Part shown: positions 25,692 through 37,427 of the stretch, piece by piece
Layout: every line of letters starts with the position of its first letter
How positions within the stretch are numbered: position 1 is the first letter of the stretch
Assembly: GCF_001984575.1 (NCBI RefSeq)
Contig: NZ_LZNS01000001.1
Coordinates: 1,844,244 to 1,908,243 of the forward strand
From: Streptomyces sp. MP131-18
Lineage (GTDB): Bacteria; Actinomycetota; Actinomycetes; Streptomycetales; Streptomycetaceae
DNA: 64,000 nucleotides
Reading direction: 5' to 3'
Translations under genes and position numbers: made by a program
The notes under the pieces: model-generated
Database searches by the model: none
Told to the model about the DNA's origin: nothing
Seen by the model: only the letters and a program-made list of their open reading frames with translations

Positions 25692-26385
25692 GATCCGACC
25701 GCAACCAGCCCCAGCGGTCCACCGGCCAGCCGATCAGCACCACCCGGCCGATCACCTTGTCGACGGGGACGGTGCCGCCCCCCGGGGAGCCGAGGTACTC
25801 CCTGGAGTCCGCCGAATCAGAACGGTGGTCGCCCATTACCCACAACCGTCCCTCGGGCACTTGGATATCAAACCTGACATGCGAAGGCTTGTCCCCCGGA
25901 TACAGATAGGGCTCGTTCAGCGGCTCGCCGTTGACCTCGATCCGCCCCTGGCTGTCGCAGCACCGCACGCGGTCCCCGCCGATCCCGATGACGCGCTTCA
26001 CGTAGTCGGTCTCCGAGCCCCGGGACAGACCGATCGCCGCGCCGGCGCCGCGCAGCAAACCGCCGAGCAGCCCCGGGTCCGACTCCTCCGCGACGAAGGA
26101 GCCCGTGCCGTCGAACACGATGACGTCCCCGCGCTGCACCTCCCCGCCGAAGCGGTAGGCCAGCTTGTTGACCATGACGCGGTCCCCGACCTGGAGCGTG
26201 CCCTCCATCGAGCCGCTGGGGATCAGGAACGGCTGCATCACGAAGGAGCTGGTGAGCGCCGTCAGCACCACCGTGCTCAGCGCCACCACCACCCACAGAC
26301 GCACCGAACGCGACCACCGCCGCCATACCCGGACGGGTCTGGCAGGGCGGTCGCGCTCCGGGGGGCGTGCGTCGGAATCGGTCAC
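25684..26385 (-). CDS. sipW: Type I signal peptidase (SipW-like)
   Basis: A 233-residue signal peptidase, the shortest of the four. One membrane segment lies near residues 29-50 (LWVVVALSTVVLTALTSSF). The catalytic serine is in IPSGSMEGTL, the lysine in YVKRVIGIGGD and box E is MGDHRSDSADSR. It lacks the C-terminal hydrophobic segment seen in its neighbours. The start is GTG 26385, with no strong ribosome binding site visible. It is the first peptidase gene after rplS and overlaps sipX. Confidence 0.85.
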   Translation of the reverse strand: MTDSDARPPERDRPARPVRVWRRWSRSVRLWVVVALSTVVLTALTSSFVMQPFLIPSGSMEGTLQVGDRVMVNKLAYRFGGEVQRGDVIVFDGTGSFVAEESDPGLLGGLLRGAGAAIGLSRGSETDYVKRVIGIGGDRVRCCDSQGRIEVNGEPLNEPYLYPGDKPSHVRFDIQVPEGRLWVMGDHRSDSADSREYLGSPGGGTVPVDKVIGRVVLIGWPVDRWGWLRSDHG

Positions 26386-26397
26386 GCCGCGATGGTA

Positions 26398-26416
26398 ACC
26401 GGCGGCGCGGGCCGGT
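26398..26416 (-). terminator. Short hairpin between rplS and sipW
   Basis: A 6-base-pair stem (ACCGGC/GCCGGT, 7-base loop) overlaps the rplS stop codon and lies in the short gap before sipW. It could weaken read-through from the ribosomal protein gene. It has no T tract and is small, so the call is tentative. Confidence 0.3.
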
Positions 26417-26763
26417 CAGTTCTCCCGCTTCTCCTTGATCTTCGCGGCCTTGCCACGCAGGTTGCGCAGGTAGTAGAGCTTGGCGCGGCGCACGGCACCG
26501 CGGGTCACGAGCTCGATCTTCTCCACGACCGGAGTGTGCACGGGGAACGTGCGCTCCACGCCGACGCCGAAGCTGACCTTGCGCACCGTGAAGGTCTCCC
26601 GGACCCCGGAGCCCTGGCGGCGGATGACCACGCCCTTGAACTGCTGCACACGGGACCGGTTGCCCTCGATGACGCGCACGTGGACGTTCACGGTGTCACC
26701 GGGGCGGAAGGCCGGGACGTCGTCCCGCAGGGAAGCGGAGTCGACACTGTCCAGGAGGTTCAT
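26416..26763 (-). CDS. rplS: 50S ribosomal protein L19
   Basis: A 115-residue L19, which sits at the 30S-50S interface. The segments [58 protein letters not shown] and [20 protein letters not shown] are classical. ATG 26763 has GAGGAG upstream. The gene is preceded by a 140-base leader that can fold into a branched structure (separate entry). It lies between trmD and the signal peptidase genes. Confidence 0.97.
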   Translation of the reverse strand: MNLLDSVDSASLRDDVPAFRPGDTVNVHVRVIEGNRSRVQQFKGVVIRRQGSGVRETFTVRKVSFGVGVERTFPVHTPVVEKIELVTRGAVRRAKLYYLRNLRGKAAKIKEKREN

Positions 26764-26786
26764 GGCTTGCTGCTCTCCTCGCCGAT

Positions 26787-26868
26787 GCCACAGGTCATCA
26801 GCGGAAATGATCGTGATGGTGGAAAGGGGACGGCCCGGCCGCGTCGGCGGCGTCGGTCCCCCTGTGGC
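26787..26868 (-). promoter_or_regulatory. Structured rplS leader (three-way-junction-like)
   Basis: On the minus strand an 8-base-pair closing stem joins GCCACAGG (26861-26868) and CCTGTGGC (26787-26794). Inside it a GGGAC/GTCCC hairpin (26856-26860 with 26827-26831) and a CATCA/TGATG hairpin (26814-26818 with 26796-26800) form two arms. The structure ends 23 bases before the L19 start, just ahead of the ribosome binding site. It resembles ribosomal protein leaders that bind their own product. Ligand and function are inference. Confidence 0.55.
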
Positions 26869-26903
26869 AGGGTCGCGCGCCGGATACGGAAAGGGCCAGC
26901 GGC

Positions 26904-27725
26904 CTATTGTTCCACGTCCGCCGACGCGCGCCCAAATCGGCCGTCCGCACCCGGTCGCCAGCCGAGCTCGGCCAGCGTGGCGCGGTCGTGCTTGTCGAAC
27001 GCGGCCGGGTCGCCGCCCTCGATCAGGTCGGGGCGGGTACCGCTGGTGCGGCGCAGCGCCTCGTCGCGGCGCCAGCGCGCGATCCTCCCGTGGTGCCCGC
27101 TGACCAGCACCTCCGGCACGCTCCGGCCGCGCCACTCGGGGGGCTTGGTGTAGACCGGCCCCTCCAGCAGCCCGGCCATCGGGCCGGGGGCGAAGGAGTC
27201 GTCGCGGTGCGACTCGGCGTTGCCGAGCACGCCCGGCAGCAGCCGTGCGATCGCCTCGACCATCACGAGCACCGGCGCCTCGCCGCCGGCGAGCACGTAG
27301 TCCCCGATGGACAGCTCACGCACGTCGAAACGCTCGCCGTAGTGGTCCACGACCCGCCGGTCGATGCCCTCGTAGCGGGCCGGGGTGAAGATCAACCAGG
27401 GCTTGGCCGCCAGCTCGTGGGCCACCTCCTGCGTGAACGCCCGGCCACTGGGCGTGGGCACGACGAGCACCGGCGGCTCCTGCCCGCCGGACGGCCCCGA
27501 GGCGAGCACGGAGTCCAGCGCCTCGCCCCACGGCTCCGGCTTCATCACCATGCCGGGACCGCCGCCGTAGGGGGTGTCGTCGACGGTGTGGTGCCGGTCG
27601 CGGGTCCACCCCCGCAGGTCGTGCACGCGCACGTCCAGGAGCCCGGCGGCGCGCGCCTTGCCGACGAGCGAGACACCCAGCGGCTCCAGGTACTCGGGGA
27701 AGATGGTGACGACGTCCAGCCTCAC
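26904..27725 (-). CDS. trmD: tRNA (guanine-37-N1) methyltransferase
   Basis: A 273-residue SPOUT-class enzyme that makes m1G37 next to the anticodon and prevents frameshifting. N-terminal [41 protein letters not shown] and the trefoil-knot segment [26 protein letters not shown] are all present, as is SHRDDSF. The GTG start at 27725 overlaps rimM as GTGA. The enzyme belongs to the rpsP-khpA-rimM-trmD operon. Confidence 0.96.
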   Translation of the reverse strand: MRLDVVTIFPEYLEPLGVSLVGKARAAGLLDVRVHDLRGWTRDRHHTVDDTPYGGGPGMVMKPEPWGEALDSVLASGPSGGQEPPVLVVPTPSGRAFTQEVAHELAAKPWLIFTPARYEGIDRRVVDHYGERFDVRELSIGDYVLAGGEAPVLVMVEAIARLLPGVLGNAESHRDDSFAPGPMAGLLEGPVYTKPPEWRGRSVPEVLVSGHHGRIARWRRDEALRRTSGTRPDLIEGGDPAAFDKHDRATLAELGWRPGADGRFGRASADVEQ

Positions 27726-28243
27726 GTCTCGTCGCCCCCGTCGAGCAGCCCCGGCGGCGGATTCACCACCGCGCGCCCGGCGTCGAGGTCGATGTCGGGA
27801 ACGATCTCCGAGACGAACGGGATCAGCGCCTCCCCGCCCCCGGTACGCGCCACGATCAGCAGGTCCTGCCCCGGCAGGTGGGCGACTTCCGCGATGCTGC
27901 CGAGCGCCGTGCCGTCCGCGGTGACCACGTCGAGGCCGACCAGCTGGTGGTCGTAGAACTCCTCCGGGTCGTCGGGCAGCTCCGCCGGGTCCACCTCGGC
28001 GATCAGCAGCGTGTTCCGCAGGGCCTCGGCGGCCGTGCGGTCCTGCACGCCCGCGAAGCGCAGCAGCAGCCGACCGCTGTGCACGCGGCCGGACTCGATG
28101 GTCAGGGGGCCGGTCCCGGCGGGGTCGGTCGCCAGCTCGGCACCGGGGGCGAGCCGCAGCTCCGGCTCGTCGGTGCGGACCTCGACGGTGACTTCGCCCT
28201 TGATGCCGTGGGCACGGCCGATGCGCGCGACGACGACTTGCAC
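27722..28243 (-). CDS. rimM: Ribosome maturation factor RimM
   Basis: A 173-residue 16S rRNA processing factor that binds S19 in the 30S head. The N-terminal domain begins [23 protein letters not shown]; the PRC-barrel C-terminal domain includes [29 protein letters not shown] and [18 protein letters not shown] 28243 is chosen because the conserved sequence starts there. It is followed immediately by trmD with overlapping stop and start. Confidence 0.94.
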   Translation of the reverse strand: MQVVVARIGRAHGIKGEVTVEVRTDEPELRLAPGAELATDPAGTGPLTIESGRVHSGRLLLRFAGVQDRTAAEALRNTLLIAEVDPAELPDDPEEFYDHQLVGLDVVTADGTALGSIAEVAHLPGQDLLIVARTGGGEALIPFVSEIVPDIDLDAGRAVVNPPPGLLDGGDET

Positions 28244-28323
28244 TGTATGTCCGTTCTCAGGAGGCACCGAGGGCCGGAGCGGCAACTGCCGCTCCGGCCC
28301 TGGGTGCGATGCCGATGGCGCCG

Positions 28324-28563
28324 TCAGCGGACCTCGTCCGCGTCGACGAGGTCGACGCGGACGCCCTTGCCGCCGAGCGCGCCCACGACCGTGCGCAACG
28401 AGCGCGCGGTACGGCCATTGCGGCCGATCACCTTGCCGAGGTCGTCGGGGTGAACCCGGACCTCGAGGACTCGCCCGCGGCGCAGGGTACGCGAGGCGAC
28501 CTGGACCTCATCGGGATTGTCGACGATGCCCTTCACCAGGTGCTCCAGGGCCTCTTCGAGCAT
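28324..28563 (-). CDS. khpA: KH-domain RNA-binding protein KhpA
   Basis: A 79-residue single KH domain. The GxxG loop is VIGRNGRTA, and [12 protein letters not shown] and [18 protein letters not shown] are the flanking strands. In other bacteria KhpA pairs with KhpB (Jag) and affects cell elongation and small RNAs. ATG 28563 lies one base after the rpsP stop. The position between rpsP and rimM is conserved in actinobacteria and firmicutes. Confidence 0.92.
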   Translation of the reverse strand: MLEEALEHLVKGIVDNPDEVQVASRTLRRGRVLEVRVHPDDLGKVIGRNGRTARSLRTVVGALGGKGVRVDLVDADEVR

Positions 28564-28564
28564 T

Positions 28565-29005
28565 TCAGCCCTCGGTCGACTCTGCCGGGGCCGCGGCGGC
28601 CTCGGCGTCGGCCTTCTTCTCGCCCTTCTTCGCCTTCGGAGTGATGGCCTCACCCCGGGGCTCACCGCCGGACTCCTTGGCCGCGGCCTCGAACAGGGCG
28701 CGCTTGTCCGGCTTGGGCTCGGCGACCTTCATCGGCGGCGGGGCGGGCAGACCCTTGAACTTCTGCCAGTCGCCGGTGACCTTCAGGATGGCCATGACCG
28801 GCTCGGTCGGCTGCGCGCCGACGCCCAGCCAGTACTGGACGCGGTCGGAGTCGACCTCGATGCGGGAGGGGTTCTGCACCGGGTGGTACAGGCCCAGCTC
28901 CTCGATGGCACGGCCGTCCCTGCGGGTACGCGAGTCGGCGACGACGATGCGGTAGTGCGGCGAACGGATCTTGCCCAGTCGCTTCAGCTTGATCTTGACT
29001 GCCAC
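28565..29005 (-). CDS. rpsP: 30S ribosomal protein S16
   Basis: A 146-residue S16, longer than the usual 80-90. The core [35 protein letters not shown] and [12 protein letters not shown] is complete by about residue 85. The remaining 60 residues form a lysine-, alanine- and glutamate-rich tail, probably disordered, as also seen in the S2 of this window. It is the first gene of the rpsP-khpA-rimM-trmD operon. Confidence 0.95.
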   Translation of the reverse strand: MAVKIKLKRLGKIRSPHYRIVVADSRTRRDGRAIEELGLYHPVQNPSRIEVDSDRVQYWLGVGAQPTEPVMAILKVTGDWQKFKGLPAPPPMKVAEPKPDKRALFEAAAKESGGEPRGEAITPKAKKGEKKADAEAAAAPAESTEG

Positions 29006-29154
29006 GGGTGTGGTGTCTCCTGCGTGTTGACGTGGTGGACCGCCGGGGCGGCCGCGTGGGGTTGCGGCGCCGGGGGTCCGATGGACGCGTCAGCCGGAGG
29101 AGAGAGGGGTCCTGTACGACTGCCGAGTTCAACGGCCCATTCTGCCATAGCCCG

Positions 29155-29760
29155 TCAGGCGGAAGCCGCCACGGTCAGGGCCTCGGCGATCTGGAAGGGC
29201 TTCTTGCACGCACCGCACACGATCGGGGCCTGCGCCAGGACGGACGGTACGACGCGGACGTTCCGCCCGCACTCGCACACCGCCTTGACGCGCACCCCGC
29301 CACCGGAGGAACCGTGCCGGGCCGCGGGCCCGCGGAAGCTCCGCTTCGTGTCCGTGGCGTTGGCCGCCACGTGCGCCTTCAGCGCCCGTTGCAGCCGCTC
29401 GGCCGTGGGCCGGTAGCGCCGTCTGGTCTCGGCGTTCATCGTGACCAGCGAGAAGCCGCTGCTCGGATGCGGGTCGTCGGTGTGATCGAGGCCGAGCTCC
29501 TCCGCGATCGCGAGAAAGCGGCGGTTGTGGTAGCGGCCGGCGCGGGAGGTGTCCCTGACCCCCCGGGCAGCGGCGATACCGTGCACGGCCTCGTGCAGCA
29601 GCCGTTCGAAGGAGAGCTCGGAGCCGCAGGCGGACGAGGACTCTCCGATCAGTGATTCGGGCGTCGCCAGGTCAGGCAGCTCCGGATGGTGCCGTTGAAT
29701 ATCGGCCCACGCGTGCGCCAGCTCGGCGGCGAGAACTGGAACTGGTTGTGTCGTGCTCAC
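29155..29760 (-). CDS. SprT-like putative metalloprotein with zinc ribbon
   Basis: A protein of about 201 residues. An HExxH motif lies in LLHEAVHGIAAARG, the zinc-binding pattern of SprT-like and related metallopeptidases. The C-terminal part carries CECG and CGACKKPF, a four-cysteine zinc ribbon. No signal peptide is present. SprT-like proteins such as Spartan act on DNA-protein crosslinks, but the role of this type is not known. I recall close relatives beside mobile elements in Streptomyces, though none is seen here. GTG 29760 is preferred; another GTG at 29814 would add 18 residues. Neither has a strong ribosome binding site. Confidence 0.7.
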   Translation of the reverse strand: MSTTQPVPVLAAELAHAWADIQRHHPELPDLATPESLIGESSSACGSELSFERLLHEAVHGIAAARGVRDTSRAGRYHNRRFLAIAEELGLDHTDDPHPSSGFSLVTMNAETRRRYRPTAERLQRALKAHVAANATDTKRSFRGPAARHGSSGGGVRVKAVCECGRNVRVVPSVLAQAPIVCGACKKPFQIAEALTVAASA

Positions 29761-29884
29761 GTCGTAGCTAACGAGCGAGCACCCCGAGGTGTTCCGATTC
29801 CGGGGCAAGTCCACGAATTTGCACCTACTGGTCAGTTCGCCGTCATTGCGGCCCCGCGAAACGGGGCGAAGAACCCGCGAAAGC

Positions 29885-31300
29885 TCAGTAGGCGCGGCCT
29901 ACGACGGCGATCGTGCCCGGGGCGTCGTCCGACTCGGGAACGGAGCCGTCCTCGGCCACGAGGCAGCGCACGGACACCGCGTCCTGCGCGAGCCTGGCCT
30001 CCCCTTCGGCACCCAGATCGGCCCACGGAATGCGCGCCCAGCCCCCGGCCGCGGCCACCTCCACCGCCTCCGGCACCGTGCGCACCTCCGTGGTGCGCGC
30101 CTCGCGGCGCTCCCGCGACTGCCGCAGCAGCAGCGCCTGGTCCTCCTCCAGCAGGCCGGGCAGCAGCCCGGGCAGCGCGTCGATCGCGACGGGCGCCTTC
30201 CCGCCCGGGACGCGGCGCGCCAGCATCGCGGTGCCCGCGGCCAGGTCCCGCGGTCCGACCTCGACCCGGACCGGCACGCCCTTCAGCTCCCAGTCCACGG
30301 CGCGGCGGCCGAACGGGGTGTCGGTGCGGTCGTCGACCTCGGTCCTGACGCCGGCCGCGGTGAGCGCGGCGCCGATTTCGCGGACCTTCGCAAGCACGGC
30401 CTCGTCGTCCTTGATCGCCAGCACGACGGCCTGCACCGGGGCGAGCCGGGGCGGGACGCGCAGCCCGTTGTCGTCGCCGTGGGACATGATCAGGCCGCCG
30501 ACCATGCGTGTCGAGGAGCCCCAGGAGGTCTGCCAGACCAGCTCGCGGCCGCCGTCCGCGGCGAGGTAGCGGGTGTCGAAGGCGCGCGCGAAATTCTGGC
30601 CGAGCTCGTGGCTGGTGCCCATCTGGAGCGCCTTGCCGTCACTCATCATCGCTTCGAGCGTGAGGGTGTTGATGGCTCCGGCGAAGCGCTCGGCGGGCGA
30701 CTTGCGGCCGAGGACCACGTCGATGGCCAGGGTGTTGACCATGAAGTCGCCGTAGACGTCCCGGTGAATGCGGGCGGCGTAGTCGCGGGCGTCCTCGGCG
30801 GTCGCGTGCGCGGTGTGCCCCTCCTGCCACAGGAACTCCGTGGTGCGCAGGAACACGCGGGGCCGCATCTCCCACCGGACCACGTTGGCCCACTGGTTGA
30901 TCAGCAGCGGGAGGTCGCGGTAGCTCTGCACCCACTTGGCGAAGTACTCGTTGATGATCGTTTCCGACGTGGGGCGGACGACCACGGGCTCCTCGATCTG
31001 CTTGCCGCCGCCGTGCGTGACGACGGCCAGCTCGGGCGCGAAACCCTCGACGTGCTCGGCCTCCCTGGCCAGGTAGGACTGCGGGATGAACAGCGGGAAG
31101 TAGGCGTTGCGGGCGCCGGCCGCCTTGATCCGCGCGTCCATCTCCAGCTGCATCCGCTCCCAGATCCCGTACCCGTAGGGCCGGATGACCATCGTGCCGC
31201 GGACCGGGCCGTTGTCGGCGAGCTCCGCCTTGGCGATGACGTCCTGGTACCAGCGCGGGAAGTCGTCCGCCTGGGGAGTGAGCACGGGAGCCTTGGTCAT
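29885..31300 (-). CDS. proS: Prolyl-tRNA synthetase, archaeal/eukaryotic type (ProS type 3)
   Basis: A 471-residue class II synthetase. Opening DDFPRWYQDVIAKAELAD, RGTMVIRPYGYGIWE, motif 2 VRWEMRPRVFLRTTEFLWQEGHTAHA and the C-terminal anticodon domain are the short ProRS form also seen in Thermus, archaea and eukaryotes. The standard bacterial ProRS is longer, with an inserted editing domain that is missing here. The family's C-terminal zinc-binding cysteines are absent: only one cysteine (VRC) remains. It may be a second ProRS in the cell, and such copies can give resistance to ProRS inhibitors (inference). Confidence 0.9.
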   Translation of the reverse strand: MTKAPVLTPQADDFPRWYQDVIAKAELADNGPVRGTMVIRPYGYGIWERMQLEMDARIKAAGARNAYFPLFIPQSYLAREAEHVEGFAPELAVVTHGGGKQIEEPVVVRPTSETIINEYFAKWVQSYRDLPLLINQWANVVRWEMRPRVFLRTTEFLWQEGHTAHATAEDARDYAARIHRDVYGDFMVNTLAIDVVLGRKSPAERFAGAINTLTLEAMMSDGKALQMGTSHELGQNFARAFDTRYLAADGGRELVWQTSWGSSTRMVGGLIMSHGDDNGLRVPPRLAPVQAVVLAIKDDEAVLAKVREIGAALTAAGVRTEVDDRTDTPFGRRAVDWELKGVPVRVEVGPRDLAAGTAMLARRVPGGKAPVAIDALPGLLPGLLEEDQALLLRQSRERREARTTEVRTVPEAVEVAAAGGWARIPWADLGAEGEARLAQDAVSVRCLVAEDGSVPESDDAPGTIAVVGRAY

Positions 31301-31343
31301 GGCGGGAATGGTACGGCTCCCGGCTCCTCAAACGTGAATTGGG

Positions 31344-32870
<1,527 letters not shown>

Positions 32871-32945
32871 GGCGCTGGCGGTTCCTTACACATCGGCGGA
32901 CGGGTCGGCGGTGCCCTCCAGCGTATCCGCCCGCCGACGATGCGG

Positions 32946-35474
32946 TCAGCCCGCGGGCGCACGGGTCTGGTCGGCCAGCGCGTCCTGAAGGGTGCGCGCG
33001 AGGCCGACGGCCTCCTCCGGGGCCAGCGGCTGACCGGCGGGCCGCGTCACGTAGAACGCGTCGACCGCGTTCGCCCCCAGCGTGCTGACGTGCGCGCTGC
33101 GCACGACGACCCCGGCGGCGTCCAGGGCGTGGCCGATGCGGTACAGCAGCCCGGGGGCATCCTGGGCCCGCACCTCGATGACCGTGGCCACCCGGGAGCC
33201 GAGGGGCGCGACGGTGACCCGCGCCGGCGGGGCCAGGGGCATCCTGCGCCGCGGCCTGCGGTAGGCGGCCTCCCGTTCCGCGAGCCTGGCGGCGATGTCG
33301 AGGGACCCGTCCAGGGCGCGGATCAGGTCGGCGCGCAGCCGTTCCGCCTGCGGCAGCGAGCCGTACTCCGCGGCCACGCGCCAGTCGAGCAGCAGCACCG
33401 GTCCCTGTCCCGCGGGGTCGACGACGCTCAGCTCGGCGGAACGCACGGTCAGCCGGTGCAGCGCGAGCACCCCGGCGACCGCGGGCAGCACGCCCGGCCG
33501 TTCCGGAACGGCGACGACCAGTTCGACGCCGACGGGCTCCGGCTCCGCGGCTTCCCCGGGCTCCCCGGTGACCTTGTCCGCGCCGCCCCGCCCGTCCTGC
33601 GCGGGCCGTGCCCCGGCGCGCGGGTGCAGGGCGAGGACAGGGCCGCCGGTGCGGAACGCCTCGACGGCCAGCCGTTCGCCTGCCACCGTCGCTCCCGACG
33701 GCGCGGCCGGGGCGGGCGCGCCGCCGTCCTGGAGGCGGGCGGCGACACGTTTGACCAGGTCGGCGAGCAGCGAGGCGCGCCAGCTCGACCAGGCGGCCGG
33801 GCCGGTGGCCAAGGCATCCGCCTCGGTGAGGGCGTGCAGCAGCTCCAGGGTCGACTGGCTGCCGACGGCCTCGGCGACGAGTTCGACGGTGGCGGGGTCG
33901 TCCAGGTCGCGCCGGGTGGCCGTCTCGATGAGCAGCAGATGATTCCTGACGAGCGCGGCGAGCACGTCGGCGTCGGCGGGGCCGAAGCCGATCCTGGCCG
34001 CCATGTCCCGGGCGATGGTCTCGCCCGCGACGCTGTGGTCCCCTGGCCAGCCCTTGCCGATGTCGTGCAGCAGGGCGGCGACCAGGAGCAGGTCGGGACG
34101 GCCGACCCGGCGGGTGAGGGCGGAGGCGCGAACGGCGGTCTCGACCAGGTGGCGGTCCACGGTCCAGCGGTGCACCGGGTTGCGCTGGGGGCGGCAGCGG
34201 ACCCGTTCCCAGTCGGGCAGCAGCCGCGTGATCAGCCCGGCCGCCTCCAGCGCCTCCCAGACGGGAACGGTGTCGGGCCCGGCGCCGAGCAGGGTGATGA
34301 ACTGCTCGCGCGCCTCGGCGGGCCAGGGCACCGGCAGCGCGGCCTCGGCGGCGGCGAGCGCGTGGGCCGCGGGCATGGCGAGCGGCAGACCCGCCTGTGC
34401 CGCCGCGGCGGCGGCGCGCAGCGGCAGCACCGGGTCGCGGCCGGCCCGCGCGGTGCGGGCGAGCACGACCTCGCCGTCCTGCTCCACGACACCGTCGGCC
34501 AGCGGGGTGCGTTCCTCCGCCGCGGGCCCGCGTCTGGCGGTGCGGGAGGCGAGCAGGCCGCGCAGACGGCGGCGCGCGGAACGGGAGCGCAGCACGCGGC
34601 CGACCTCGCGCCAGGTGACGTCGGAGGCGTAGGAGATGGTGCGGGCCGCCTCGTAGACCTGCCGCAGGAGGGTGTCGGCGTCCAGGACGCCGAGGGCGCG
34701 GGCGACCTGGTCCTGGTCCTCGAGGGCGAGCCGGTCGGTGGCCCGGCCGGTGGTGAGGTGGAGTGCGTCGCGCACGTCGAGCAGGGTGTTGCGGGCGGCT
34801 TCGAGACCCTGGCGCGGGGCGTCGGCGACCCATGAGGCGGCGACGGCGCGCAGCGCGGTGGCGTCGCGGAGGCCGCCTCTCGCCTCCTTGAGGTCGGGTT
34901 CGAGGAGGAAGGGCAGTTCGCCGTGGCGGCGGGCCCGTTCGCGGCCGAGCTCGTGCAGTTCGGGGAGGCGGGCAGGGGCCTGGCTGCGCCACTGGGCGAG
35001 CAGGGCGGTGCGCAGCTCGGCGGTGAGGGCGGCGTCGCCCGCGACGTGGCGGGCGTCGAGCAGGCCGAGGTGGACCTTCAGGTCGGTGGCGGCGGTCTCG
35101 TGGGCCTCGGCGAGGGTGCGCACGGAGTGGTCGAGGGCGATGCCCTGGTCCCAGACCGGGTACCACAGCCGGTCGGCGAGGGCGGCGATCGCGGCGCGGG
35201 GCGCGGTCCCGTCGTGCAGCAGCAGCAGGTCGAGGTCGCTGCGGGGGGACAGCTCGCCGCGGCCGTAGCCGCCGACGGCGAGCAGGGCGACGCGGCCGGG
35301 GCGGGGGCCCGCGCCCAGCAGGCCGGCGAGCCACTGGTCGGTGAGCCGGGCGAGTCCGGCGCGGCGCGGCGGCCCGGGCTGCGCCTCCTGGGTCAGGAGG
35401 TGCAGCCGGGCCGCCGCGTAGCCACCGCTGGGGCCCGCCTGGTCGCCGGTGGCGGATGTCGTGTCCGACGTCAT
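32946..35474 (-). CDS. glnD: Bifunctional PII uridylyltransferase-type regulator GlnD
   Basis: An 842-residue nitrogen-status sensor that modifies GlnK. The nucleotidyltransferase domain has GGYGRGELSPRSDLDLLLL near residue 70; the HD domain has LLHDIGKG; two ACT domains that bind glutamine follow at the C-terminus (VVAVPERPGVLPAVAGVLALH and IEVRAQDAPGLLYRIGHALD). In Streptomyces GlnD is an adenylyltransferase acting on Tyr51 of GlnK (family knowledge). It follows glnK with a 24-base gap in the amtB-glnK-glnD operon. Confidence 0.95.
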   Translation of the reverse strand: MTSDTTSATGDQAGPSGGYAAARLHLLTQEAQPGPPRRAGLARLTDQWLAGLLGAGPRPGRVALLAVGGYGRGELSPRSDLDLLLLHDGTAPRAAIAALADRLWYPVWDQGIALDHSVRTLAEAHETAATDLKVHLGLLDARHVAGDAALTAELRTALLAQWRSQAPARLPELHELGRERARRHGELPFLLEPDLKEARGGLRDATALRAVAASWVADAPRQGLEAARNTLLDVRDALHLTTGRATDRLALEDQDQVARALGVLDADTLLRQVYEAARTISYASDVTWREVGRVLRSRSARRRLRGLLASRTARRGPAAEERTPLADGVVEQDGEVVLARTARAGRDPVLPLRAAAAAAQAGLPLAMPAAHALAAAEAALPVPWPAEAREQFITLLGAGPDTVPVWEALEAAGLITRLLPDWERVRCRPQRNPVHRWTVDRHLVETAVRASALTRRVGRPDLLLVAALLHDIGKGWPGDHSVAGETIARDMAARIGFGPADADVLAALVRNHLLLIETATRRDLDDPATVELVAEAVGSQSTLELLHALTEADALATGPAAWSSWRASLLADLVKRVAARLQDGGAPAPAAPSGATVAGERLAVEAFRTGGPVLALHPRAGARPAQDGRGGADKVTGEPGEAAEPEPVGVELVVAVPERPGVLPAVAGVLALHRLTVRSAELSVVDPAGQGPVLLLDWRVAAEYGSLPQAERLRADLIRALDGSLDIAARLAEREAAYRRPRRRMPLAPPARVTVAPLGSRVATVIEVRAQDAPGLLYRIGHALDAAGVVVRSAHVSTLGANAVDAFYVTRPAGQPLAPEEAVGLARTLQDALADQTRAPAG

Positions 35475-35498
35475 GCGGTCCCCAACTCCTCGTGTGGT

Positions 35499-37102
<1,604 letters not shown>

Positions 37103-37177
37103 CGTGAACGTCTCCTCGGAGTTACGACCCGTGCGGGCGGGATCGGGTCAGGATGCGCCACAGGCTCTCCGAGAGCC

Positions 37178-37215
37178 GTTTCGGTCGATGGACCCCCTTG
37201 TTTCGCCGATGTGAC
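37178..37215 (-). promoter_or_regulatory. Probable GlnR binding site upstream of amtB
   Basis: Read on the minus strand: GTCAC, 6 bases, GAAAC, 6 bases, GTCCA, 6 bases, GAAAC. The Streptomyces GlnR consensus is gTnAC-n6-GaAAC repeated at 22-base intervals. Three of the four half-sites match well and the third is degenerate. An extra GTAAC lies at 37231-37235. GlnR activates amtB in nitrogen limitation, so position and pattern agree. The rest of the 325-base gap 37103-37427 shows no gene. Confidence 0.7.
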
Positions 37216-37427
37216 GATGACGCATGACGTGTTACGCCGCAATGAAATCGGTCAGTCACTCAGCGCCGCCGGGTTAATGTGTGCGGCACCGCGCCACGAG
37301 GCCGCGGCCGGGGGCCGTGGCCCGGAAGCCGGCCGCGGCGGCCACCCGGGGTGACTTGGCATGGGGGAGCCGAGTCGGGCTGTCCGGGGCGGCCGGCGCG
37401 GCCGGCGCTCAGGGGCGGGCGATCCGG

